Assembly: GCA_002306345.1 (NCBI GenBank)
Contig: DBRQ01000011.1
Location: 12,701-23,560, forward strand
From: Candidatus Pacebacteria bacterium UBA1364
Lineage (GTDB): Bacteria > Patescibacteriota > Microgenomatia > UBA1400 > PJMF01
Reading direction: 5' to 3'
DNA: 10,860 nucleotides
The number at the start of each line of letters is the position of its first letter. Position 1 is the stretch's first letter. This document shows positions 5,357 to 10,860 of this stretch, in pieces. The position numbers and the translations under genes are program-made. Under the pieces are notes generated by a model, which did not search any database, was not told where the DNA came from, and worked only from the letters and a program-made list of their open reading frames with translations.

Positions 5357-6316
5357 ATGATTAATAATTTGTTGATTCTTTTTGTGGCTCTTTTGCTTTT
5401 GTGGTTGGGAGCTGATTTAATCACCAAGTCAGCACTGAAAATTGCCAAGTCTTTGGCTCTTTCAGAAAGTTTTATTGGTTTAACGATTGTGGCTTTGGGC
5501 ACTAGCTTTCCAGAAATTACCATGTCCATTACTGGAGCAATTCAAAAATTAGCTGGCCAAAGCGATCCTTCTTCAATAGTTTTGGGAGATATCATTGGTT
5601 CTTCCATCAATCAATTGACTTTGGTAATTGCTATCGCTGGCTTGCTTAAAGTGATGAATTTTCATAAAAATAAAGTTTTTTTTGACTCAATTTTTGCGGT
5701 GGGAGCAATTGTAATTTTTTATGCTATAGCGCAGGACGGATTAATTTCCAGGTTTGAAGGCTTATTATGTTTGCTTTTTTACGTTTTTTATCTCCTTTTT
5801 CTCAGTCGGCGTAATTTTATGGAACAATTACAAAGCAAAATTAAAAAAAAATTCATACACAGAAAAGTGGCTTGGCAAGATTTGTTGCGGCTTTTGTTGG
5901 GTTTAATAATTATAGTTAAAGCCTCTTCTGTGGTTTTGGATAAGGGTATTTTGTTATCTAATCAATTGGGCATTAGTGAGGCTACTGTAGGCATTCTCAT
6001 TTTAGGTTTTGGTTCTAGTCTACCAGAACTAATTATTTCAATTAATGCCGCCATGCGTGGAGCTGTGGCACTTTCAGTTAGTAATTTAATTGGTAGCAGT
6101 GTGGTCAATGTTTTTGTGGCTTTAGGAAGTGGCGCGTTGCTTGGCTCTTGGAATGTTGAGCGCCAATTTGTGCAGTTTGATATCCCCTATCTTTTGTTTA
6201 GCATTATTATTGTGGTTTTATTTATTTTGACTAAAAACAAACTGCAAAGAAATGAATCTTTACTCATTTTGGCTTTATATGTTATTTATTTTTCTCTCAA
6301 AATGATGGGTTTTTAA
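5357..6316 (+). CDS. CaCA-family Na+/Ca2+ (cation) exchanger, YrbG-like
   Basis: This 319-residue membrane protein shows the two inverted alpha-repeats of the Ca2+:cation antiporter family. Repeat 1 has ALGTSFPE (46-53) followed by GDIIGSSINQ (77-86); repeat 2 has FGSSLPE (218-224) followed by SNLIGSSVVN (242-251). The GTS/GSS-x-PE motifs carry the cation-coordinating Glu53 and Glu224. A basic cytoplasmic loop (about 150-172) links the halves, as in YrbG-type proteins of about 320 residues. The second half of each repeat normally reads G-N-x-x-G-S-N-x-x-N; here the first has Asp for the first Asn and Gln for the last Asn, so ion selectivity may differ. Predicted role: exchange of Ca2+ or another cation against Na+ or H+ across the membrane. 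The start at 5357 has no clear ribosome binding site and follows the previous gene by 33 bp, suggesting one transcript. Confidence 0.85.
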   Translation: MINNLLILFVALLLLWLGADLITKSALKIAKSLALSESFIGLTIVALGTSFPEITMSITGAIQKLAGQSDPSSIVLGDIIGSSINQLTLVIAIAGLLKVMNFHKNKVFFDSIFAVGAIVIFYAIAQDGLISRFEGLLCLLFYVFYLLFLSRRNFMEQLQSKIKKKFIHRKVAWQDLLRLLLGLIIIVKASSVVLDKGILLSNQLGISEATVGILILGFGSSLPELIISINAAMRGAVALSVSNLIGSSVVNVFVALGSGALLGSWNVERQFVQFDIPYLLFSIIIVVLFILTKNKLQRNESLLILALYVIYFSLKMMGF

Positions 6317-6334
6317 GTTTTTTATTTTAAGTGA

Positions 6335-6363
6335 TTTTGTCTTGAGTTGCCTTGAGTTATAAT
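6335..6363 (+). promoter_or_regulatory. Promoter upstream of the EpmA-like gene
   Basis: TATAAT (6358-6363) sits 11 bp before the ATG at 6375, so the leader would be only about 4-5 nt. TTTTGT (6335-6340), 17 bp upstream, is a weak -35. A small direct repeat (CTTGAGTTG followed by CTTGAGTTA) fills the spacer. Confidence 0.5.
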
Positions 6364-6374
6364 AAGCGGTTTCT

Positions 6375-7454
6375 ATGCAAAAAAATTGGCAAAAACTTAA
6401 GTCAAATGTGAACTTGCGTGAACGCTTTTTATTGCGTGAAAAAATTGTTGATAGTATCCGTTTATTTTTCAAAAGTCAGCATTTTCACGAGGTGGAAACA
6501 CCTTTGATGACCAGTTATCCTCCCACCGATCCGTATTTTGATCTTTTTGAAACCACTCTTGAATTACCAAATGGACAAACCCAAGCAGCTTATTTTTACA
6601 CTAGTCCAGAATATTCTTTAAAAAAATTATTGGCCGCCGATTTTGGTAATATTTTTGAAATTTGTAAAACTTTTAGAAATAAAGAAAGTTTGGGTGGCAT
6701 GCACAATCCTGAATTTACAATTATGGAATTTTATCGTATTAATGCAAATTATTTTGATGTTATGGCTGATTTTGAAAAGATGCTGTTTTTTATTTGTCAA
6801 ACTTTGCAAATTAATGCCAAGCGATTTGTTTACCAAAGCAAAAATTATGACTTGACTCCACCGTATCCAAAATTTAGCGTTGCAGAGTTATTTAGCAAGT
6901 ATTTACATTTAAGCGCAGATGAATTTTTAGCTCTAAAGCCACTTAAGAAAAAAGCCGCTAGCCTCAATTATGATTTATCGTCTTTGGCCAATTTATCTCC
7001 CAATTTAGCTTGGGAAGAACTTTACAATCAACTTTTTTTAAATGAAATTGAGTCACAATTAGCTCAATTTAATCAGCCAGTGCTTGTTTATGATTATCCC
7101 GCTGTGCAAGCGACTTTAGCTAGAAAAACAGCCGCTGATCCACGTTTTGCAGAGCGTTTTGAAGTTTATCTAGCTGGTATGGAATTAGGCAATGCCTTTG
7201 GTGAATTGATTGATCCTGTTGTGCAAAAAAGAGGCTTACGTCATGATTTGCAAGTGCGTCGTCAACTTGGTAAAAAAGATCAAAAAATTGATCAAGATTT
7301 TCTTGCGGCTCTAGAGTCTGGTTTGCCTCCATGCAGTGGCATGGCGGTCGGGATTGATCGGTTAATCATGCTGTTTGCTGATGTTGGCGATATTGACGAC
7401 GTGTTGCTTTTTCCAGCCAGCCAAATTTTTACTGACGCAGAGACTCATTCTTGA
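6375..7454 (+). CDS. epmA: EpmA-like elongation factor P lysyltransferase (LysRS catalytic-core paralogue)
   Basis: This 359-residue protein is a class II lysyl-tRNA synthetase catalytic core without the N-terminal OB anticodon-binding domain, as in EpmA/PoxA/GenX (about 325 residues in E. coli). Class II motif 1 is HEVETPLM (38-45). Motif 2 spans TFRNKES...MHNPEFTIMEFYR (99-121). Motif 3 is SGMAVGIDRLIML (321-333). Preceding these, YTSPEYSLKKLL (75-86) and ERFEVYLAGMELGNAFGEL (260-278) closely follow the E. coli EpmA sequence as I remember it. EpmA activates (R)-beta-lysine or lysine with ATP and attaches it to EF-P Lys34 in place of tRNA. Strong context support comes from the EF-P gene 134 bp downstream. 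The partner aminomutase EpmB is not in this window. It is too short to be the cell's housekeeping LysRS. It ends in TGA at 7452-7454. Confidence 0.88.
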   Translation: MQKNWQKLKSNVNLRERFLLREKIVDSIRLFFKSQHFHEVETPLMTSYPPTDPYFDLFETTLELPNGQTQAAYFYTSPEYSLKKLLAADFGNIFEICKTFRNKESLGGMHNPEFTIMEFYRINANYFDVMADFEKMLFFICQTLQINAKRFVYQSKNYDLTPPYPKFSVAELFSKYLHLSADEFLALKPLKKKAASLNYDLSSLANLSPNLAWEELYNQLFLNEIESQLAQFNQPVLVYDYPAVQATLARKTAADPRFAERFEVYLAGMELGNAFGELIDPVVQKRGLRHDLQVRRQLGKKDQKIDQDFLAALESGLPPCSGMAVGIDRLIMLFADVGDIDDVLLFPASQIFTDAETHS

Positions 7455-7503
7455 TTGCAATCGCATTAGTTTGAGTGGAAATTGATTAATAAAATCGAGT
7501 TGC

Positions 7504-7534
7504 CTGACTTGATAGACTCTCTGTGTGCTAAAAT
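7504..7534 (+). promoter_or_regulatory. Promoter of efp
   Basis: TAAAAT (7529-7534) with a CTGACT (7504-7509) 19 bp upstream gives a start near 7541 and a leader of about 48 nt. The leader contains a 12-nt palindrome CTCTTTAAAGAG (7560-7571), and the arms TAGACTCT (7513-7520) and AGAGTCTA (7568-7575) are complementary. AGGA at 7582-7585 lies 3 nt before the ATG and is a rare Shine-Dalgarno-like site in this window. Confidence 0.4.
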
Positions 7535-7588
7535 ATGAGCTTAATTAACCAATTACTTTCTCTTTAAAGAGTCTAAATAACAGGATTT

Positions 7589-8158
7589 ATGTCAACTATT
7601 AAAGCTGGTAACATCAAAAAAGGTATTTACATCTTGTATAAAAATCTTCCGCACTATGTTGTCAAAACGCAGTTTGTTTCTCCTGGCAAAGGTTCCGCTT
7701 TTACCAGAGTAAAAATGCGCGATATGCGCAACGGTTCGAATGTAGAATTTAATTTTAAATCTCATGATAATGTCGAAGAACTAGACGTTGAAACTAAAGA
7801 AATGCAGTTTTTATATAATGACGGCAATGACATTGTTTTTATGGATCCTCGCAGTTATGAACAAATAAGCGTGCCAAAACATATTTTGGGCGACAAAGCT
7901 TTAATGTTGACTGCCGAAATTAAGGTTTATTTGACGATTTATGAGGAACAAGTTATTGGTGTGGTTTTGCCACCTAAAGTGCGTATGACCGTAGCTAATG
8001 CTGCCGATGCCATTTCTGGTGATCGTCAAACTGCTGGTAAAAAGCCAGTAACCATGGAAAGTGGCTTAATTGTGCAGGCTCCGCTTTTTATTCGTACTGG
8101 TGATACTCTGTTAATCGATACGGAAACTGCCGATTACGTTTCTAGAGTAAATGATTAA
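7589..8158 (+). CDS. efp: Translation elongation factor P (EF-P)
   Basis: The 189-residue product has the normal EF-P length and its three beta-barrel domains: an N-terminal KOW-like domain (about 1-65), the central OB domain (about 66-128) and the C-terminal OB domain (about 129-188) ending in TADYVSRVND, the conserved signature region. The tip of domain I reads SPGKGSAF with Lys34, the residue that EpmA beta-lysylates in E. coli. EF-P binds between the P and E sites of stalled ribosomes and promotes peptide bond formation at polyproline stretches; the modified lysine reaches toward the peptidyl-transferase centre. The EpmA-like gene directly upstream supports a modified form. Start ATG at 7589 has an AGGA 3 nt upstream, and the gene probably has its own promoter (7504-7534). 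No anomaly is seen. Confidence 0.97.
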   Translation: MSTIKAGNIKKGIYILYKNLPHYVVKTQFVSPGKGSAFTRVKMRDMRNGSNVEFNFKSHDNVEELDVETKEMQFLYNDGNDIVFMDPRSYEQISVPKHILGDKALMLTAEIKVYLTIYEEQVIGVVLPPKVRMTVANAADAISGDRQTAGKKPVTMESGLIVQAPLFIRTGDTLLIDTETADYVSRVND

Positions 8159-8196
8159 TGCTTAAAAAATTTAAAACTGCTAAAAGATTGAATTTT

Positions 8197-8205
8197 TGAT
8201 ATAAT
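8197..8205 (+). promoter_or_regulatory. Extended -10 promoter of tRNA-Lys
   Basis: TGATATAAT (8197-8205) is an extended -10 (TG-N-TATAAT). No good -35 lies 16-18 bp upstream, which fits extended -10 promoters. Transcription would start near 8212, about 35 nt before the tRNA. Confidence 0.6.
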
Positions 8206-8246
8206 GAACGTTTGGTTTATTAAGAACCATACTTGTTTTTTAACAT

Positions 8247-8320
8247 GGGTCCGTAGCTCAGTCGGTTAGAGCGACAGCCTTTTAAGCTGTGCGTCGTGGG
8301 TTCGAGTCCCACCGGACTCA
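8247..8320 (+). tRNA. tRNA-Lys (anticodon TTT)
   Basis: The acceptor stem GGGTCCG (8247-8253) pairs with CGGACTC (8313-8319), including one G-U pair, with discriminator A at 8320. The anticodon stem ACAGC/GCTGT (8274-8278 with 8286-8290) holds loop CTTTTAA with anticodon TTT (8281-8283), which reads AAA/AAG. The T arm GTGGG/CCCAC has the standard TTCGAGT loop, and the D arm contains GCTCAGTCGGTTAGAGC. CCA is not encoded. It follows efp by 88 bp and has its own promoter and terminator. Confidence 0.96.
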
Positions 8321-8324
8321 CTTA

Positions 8325-8354
8325 AAAAATAGACGCTTTTATGCGTCTATTTTT
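8325..8354. terminator. Bidirectional intrinsic terminator between tRNA-Lys and glutamate dehydrogenase
   Basis: A 12-bp stem (8325-8336 with 8343-8354, six-base loop) has the core TAGACGC/GCGTCTA, with an A-run on the left and a T-run on the right. It follows the tRNA by 4 nt on the plus strand. On the minus strand it lies 45 nt past the stop codon of the convergent glutamate dehydrogenase, so one hairpin can serve both convergent units. Confidence 0.85.
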
Positions 8355-8398
8355 ATAAATAAATATAAAAAAACTAGCTTTAAAAAATAGCAAACAGT

Positions 8399-9004
8399 TT
8401 AAAAGTCTCCACGCAAGATCATCGCATCCACTACCCTTTTAACTGCAGTCATATAAGTAGCCATGCGTCCGTCTACTTTATGTTTATCTTTCATCGCCCA
8501 CATTTGTGCAAAAGCGGTTTTCATCAAAGGTTGCAGTTTTGTAATGACTTCTTGATGCGACCAATAATAACCTTGTAAATTTTGCACCCATTCAAAATAA
8601 GAAACAGTCACTCCTCCAGAATTAGATAATATGTCTGGTACTAAAATGGTTCCTTTTTTGGCCAAGATCTCATCAGCTTCGGGAGTGAGTGGACCGTTGG
8701 CCATTTCAATAATGGCTTTAGCCTTAATTTTTGTTGCATTGTCTTGATGAATGACGTTTTCTAGGGCAGCTGGCACTAAAATATCGACATCTAGCTCTAA
8801 TAATTCTTCGTTGCTTATAGTTTTTGCGTCAAATTTAGGTAAACTGCCTTGTTCTTTTTTATACTGCAAGGCTTGCTTTACATTGACACCTTTTTCAACA
8901 AAAATCCCGCCTTTAGAGTCAGAAATTGCCACGACTTTGTAACCGCGATCACTAGCGTGTTTGGCAAACCAGTAGCCAAACGTTTCCAAAACCCTGTACA
9001 GCAA
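8399..9004 (-). CDS. C-terminal fragment of glutamate dehydrogenase (nucleotide-binding domain)
   Basis: The open frame gives 201 residues, of which the first nine (MLYRVLETF) are out-of-frame translation of the upstream half. Genuine GDH sequence starts at GYWFAKHASDRG. It contains the Rossmann strand VVAISDSKGGIF, the segment DILVPAALENVI and the conserved IIEMANGPLTPEAD and VPDILSNSGGVTVSYFEW blocks that line the cofactor and substrate pockets. It ends at TAA 8399-8401. Without the upstream half it lacks the catalytic lysines and cannot be an enzyme on its own. Confidence 0.6.
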   Translation of the reverse strand: MLYRVLETFGYWFAKHASDRGYKVVAISDSKGGIFVEKGVNVKQALQYKKEQGSLPKFDAKTISNEELLELDVDILVPAALENVIHQDNATKIKAKAIIEMANGPLTPEADEILAKKGTILVPDILSNSGGVTVSYFEWVQNLQGYYWSHQEVITKLQPLMKTAFAQMWAMKDKHKVDGRMATYMTAVKRVVDAMILRGDF

Positions 9005-9680
9005 TAGTCACTTGGTTTTTATTTTGAAAACCCATTTTTTCCACTAATTTTTCTAGAACCATTACCCCACCCAAACCCGTTGCTTCATTTCTGCCTTCGC
9101 TGCCGCCCAAAGCGATAGGTTTGCCAGTGAACGCAGCCAAAGGATTTTCTTGTATTAAACCCTTTTTACTCAAGTTTTTTTGATATTGATCGACCATCCA
9201 AGACATAATTTCACCGGTGGTATTGACGTCTGGAGCTGGCACATCGACCCAAGCTCCAATATGATCGCCAAGAAAATCGACGTAAGCACGACTGAGTTTT
9301 TCTAGTTCTTTTTTGGAAAGCTTTTTAGGATCAACTACAACACCGCCTTTACCTCCACCATAAGGAATACCAGTAACAGCGCATTTCCAAGTCATCCAAG
9401 TGGACAAGGCCTTTACTTCATCCAGTGAAACATTGGGATGAAAACGAATTCCGCCTTTATATGGTCCTCTGGCGTTATTATGTTGAGAGCGATAGGCTTG
9501 AAATTTTTGCGTGGAGCCGTCATCCATGGTAATAGCTAGTTTATCTTGGTGAACTACATCTGGTTCTTTAAGGCGATTAATAATCGCGTCAAAACTTTTT
9601 TCTTGCCCTTGATATTCTTTGCGTAAGAGTTGAGCAACTTTTTCTAATTGGGCGACTGCGTTGGCATGAGGATTTTTCAT
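8952..9680 (-). CDS. N-terminal fragment of glutamate dehydrogenase (substrate/catalytic domain)
   Basis: The open frame gives 242 residues; 1-234 are GDH and the last eight (WLLVCQTR) are frameshifted. Substrate- and catalysis-related residues are in place: Lys75 in GPYKGGIRF, Lys99 in TWKCAV, catalytic Lys111 in GGGKGGV and Asp151 in PAPDVNT. The start is ATG at 9680: an in-frame TGA two codons upstream excludes a longer start, and the ATG at 9687 is in another frame. The strong GGAGG at about 9698-9702 lies too far from this ATG for a normal Shine-Dalgarno and falls within the promoter spacer. Confidence 0.6.
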   Translation of the reverse strand: MKNPHANAVAQLEKVAQLLRKEYQGQEKSFDAIINRLKEPDVVHQDKLAITMDDGSTQKFQAYRSQHNNARGPYKGGIRFHPNVSLDEVKALSTWMTWKCAVTGIPYGGGKGGVVVDPKKLSKKELEKLSRAYVDFLGDHIGAWVDVPAPDVNTTGEIMSWMVDQYQKNLSKKGLIQENPLAAFTGKPIALGGSEGRNEATGLGGVMVLEKLVEKMGFQNKNQVTIAVQGFGNVWLLVCQTR

Positions 9681-9689
9681 ATGTCATCG

Positions 9690-9719
9690 AATATACCCCT
9701 CCTGGGTATGTGTCGTCAA
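9690..9719 (-). promoter_or_regulatory. Promoter of glutamate dehydrogenase with operator-like palindrome
   Basis: On the minus strand TTGACG (9714-9719) and TATATT (9690-9695) are 18 bp apart. Transcription should begin about 2-4 nt before the ATG at 9680, almost leaderless. The spacer holds a 6-bp inverted repeat ATACCC/GGGTAT (9693-9698 with 9704-9709, five-base centre), a position where a bound repressor would block RNA polymerase. The regulator is unknown. Confidence 0.5.
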
Positions 9720-9779
9720 GTGAGAAATTATTTAAGAAACTAAAACACAAATTTTTTGTCCTTAATCTACGTACTTGAT

Positions 9780-9808
9780 TTGCACTTCTTTTTTTTTCCA
9801 GTTATAAT
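9780..9808 (+). promoter_or_regulatory. Promoter giving a leaderless transcript of the PilM-like gene
   Basis: TTGCAC (9780-9785), a 17-bp spacer and a perfect TATAAT (9803-9808) precede the ATG at 9815 by exactly 6 bp. The same -10-to-start geometry is seen at 4367-4379. The transcript should start at or within a base or two of the ATG. Confidence 0.6.
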
Positions 9809-9814
9809 TCAAAT

Positions 9815-10860
9815 ATGCCCACAGACACTCGCTTGCTTTATATTTTGGCTGATTTAGCCTACATAACTAAGTTAATTCCTGGTAAAAAACCTCATGATTT
9901 TGTCTTATCTGATTTTCGCCAGGTCAATGGTGAATTTTTAGATGAAAATAATTTACTTGAAGCCAATTTAGCTAAATTATTTTCTAAGTTGGAAGCTGGC
10001 AGCTACAAGTTAATTTTGCCAGATTTTCTTTTCACTAGCACTATTGTCAATGTTGAGTTGGCAGATGAAGAAGCAGTGAAAAAATATTTGCGTGACGAAC
10101 TGTTACCAGAATTGGGTATTAATGAAGAGGATTATTATTTAGACACCACGGTGTTGAGTAACTATAAAGGTTCTTTCAAAGTACAATTAACGGCTTTAGA
10201 AAAGTCTGTGGTGGCCCCGTTAGCTAAAATTCTTAAGGAACACAAGGACATTAAAATTGAAACTATTTCTCCACTGAGTTGGACTAGCAAATCAATCATT
10301 AGTCTAGAGCCGTCTGTGGCTATTTTACAGATGGGCAATCATCTTTTTTTGGCTGAACATTACATAGGTGTTGATCAATGTTATTCTGTTCCGGTGGCCG
10401 AAGCGGAAAATTTTACTGAAACAGTTAAAACCCTCAAGGGTGTTGAACCAAGCTTGCAAACCGTTTATTTATTGACCAATAGTTTAGTGGATGATGCAAT
10501 TAAGGAAAAACTTAAACAAACTTTGCCAGTGCAACAATTAGCAGATTTAGCGAGTGAAAATGGCAAAATGCCTTCATATGTAAAGCAAATCATTGAAGCC
10601 TCTGCTAAAACTTTTTCGATTCCAGAATTTTTGTTACCCCAATTTGTTTTAGACAAGAATTATTTGTCGAAAGAAACTCTCTCGAATGAAAAAGAAGAAG
10701 AAAATGTCAGTAATTTAGTTAAGCCAGCGGTGGTTGGTGCGGCAGTTCTACCAACCCCAGTTAACGTAAAAGCTACCGATCAAGTGGAAGTTTTAGTAGA
10801 AAGCTTGGAAGAGATTGAAATAGTCAAGGAAGAGCCTCAAATTGATTCTAAAGAAACTGA
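9815..10860 (+). CDS. PilM/GspL-like protein, 5' part (runs off the window)
   Basis: The frame is open from ATG 9815 to the window edge (348 full codons), with no stop. The first about 290 residues look like the actin-like fold of PilM/GspL-type pilus or secretion proteins: YKLILPDFLFTSTIVNVEL (64-82) fits the strand pair before the helical subdomain, a helix with paired acidic residues (84-98) is followed by YYLDTTVL (107-114), KVQLTALEKSVVAPL (122-136) matches the VxxxAxxKxxVxPL strand-helix, and IKIETISPLSW (147-157) the next strand. The usual N-terminal D-I-G phosphate loop is not visible, so ATP binding is doubtful. From about 285 the chain becomes acidic and low in complexity, perhaps a linker to a membrane segment beyond the window. 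Role inferred: cytoplasmic platform of a type IV pilus-like system. A hypothetical protein is the safe alternative. Confidence 0.5.
   Translation, partial: MPTDTRLLYILADLAYITKLIPGKKPHDFVLSDFRQVNGEFLDENNLLEANLAKLFSKLEAGSYKLILPDFLFTSTIVNVELADEEAVKKYLRDELLPELGINEEDYYLDTTVLSNYKGSFKVQLTALEKSVVAPLAKILKEHKDIKIETISPLSWTSKSIISLEPSVAILQMGNHLFLAEHYIGVDQCYSVPVAEAENFTETVKTLKGVEPSLQTVYLLTNSLVDDAIKEKLKQTLPVQQLADLASENGKMPSYVKQIIEASAKTFSIPEFLLPQFVLDKNYLSKETLSNEKEEENVSNLVKPAVVGAAVLPTPVNVKATDQVEVLVESLEEIEIVKEEPQIDSKET

Larger units (their letters stand above)
8399..9680 (-). pseudogene. gdhA: Glutamate dehydrogenase gene interrupted by a +1 frameshift
   Basis: Two overlapping minus-strand reading frames together encode one Glu/Leu/Phe/Val dehydrogenase. 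The N-terminal frame (from ATG 9680) is homologous up to Val234 (codon 8981-8979), and homology continues in the other frame from GGC at 8977. Removing one of the three A residues at 8978-8980 (T on the coding strand) restores a continuous protein of 426 residues, the usual size of hexameric GDHs. The break falls in the glycine-rich nucleotide-binding motif GFGNVG, at its last Gly. GDH interconverts glutamate and 2-oxoglutarate plus ammonium with NAD(P)H. All other key residues are present and both halves look well conserved with no other lesion, so either the inactivation is recent or it is a homopolymer sequencing/assembly error. The downstream ATG at 9004 is a chance start, not a separate gene. 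Confidence 0.85.

Noticed and set aside
6375..7454. Housekeeping lysyl-tRNA synthetase (lysS)
   Set aside because: At 359 residues it lacks the N-terminal OB anticodon-binding domain, follows EpmA more closely and sits beside EF-P.
8978..9004. Separate gene starting at ATG 9004
   Set aside because: The first nine residues are out-of-frame glutamate dehydrogenase sequence. Homology begins at 8977, so the ATG is accidental.
1..10860. CRISPR array or insertion sequence
   Set aside because: There are no regularly spaced repeats and no transposase or Cas-like ORFs; the only tandem repeat is the 8-bp unit at 154-177.
1..10860. TGA read as glycine, as in Gracilibacteria/SR1
   Set aside because: All complete genes translate normally without internal TGA. 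The EpmA-like gene ends sensibly at a TGA, and the glycine tRNA has anticodon TCC, not TCA.

Overview
The window is an AT-rich bacterial chromosome segment with short intergenic gaps, standard genetic code, few Shine-Dalgarno sequences and several core promoters placed directly against start codons. Together with the gene content (a PilM-like protein, a small glucosaminidase-like wall enzyme, UPF0104-type membrane protein, compact tRNA units) this suggests a member of the Candidate Phyla Radiation / Patescibacteria, perhaps Microgenomates-like. That placement is an inference from style and was not tested by phylogeny.

Left part (1-2003): a promoter, a nested hairpin and an intrinsic terminator on the minus strand form a candidate small RNA of about 75 nt (36-110) matching no family I recognise. 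Next come a minus-strand membrane-anchored glucosaminidase/lysozyme-like protein (204-881) and a divergent plus-strand secreted (beta/alpha)8 glycoside hydrolase (987-2003), separated by 105 bp that contain an inverted repeat. Both proteins probably act on glycans outside the cytoplasmic membrane.

Middle (2004-4378): tRNA-Gly(TCC) with its own promoter and terminator, then a 608-residue minus-strand protein with a twin-arginine signal, a VanW-like domain and a C-terminal CHAP/NlpC-like Cys/His region. Its codon choice looks different from its neighbours, so it may be acquired.

Right part (4379-8354): a plus-strand pair of membrane proteins (UPF0104/LPG-synthase-type and CaCA-type cation exchanger), then an EpmA-like EF-P lysyltransferase, EF-P itself with the target lysine K34 retained, and tRNA-Lys(TTT). 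The EpmA and EF-P genes form a coherent module that modifies elongation factor P, which relieves ribosome stalling at polyproline.

Far right (8399-10860): a minus-strand glutamate dehydrogenase gene interrupted by one extra base inside the dinucleotide-binding glycine motif (8978-8980), with an inverted repeat in its promoter, and the 5' part of a plus-strand PilM/GspL-like protein that runs off the window and appears to be read from a leaderless transcript.
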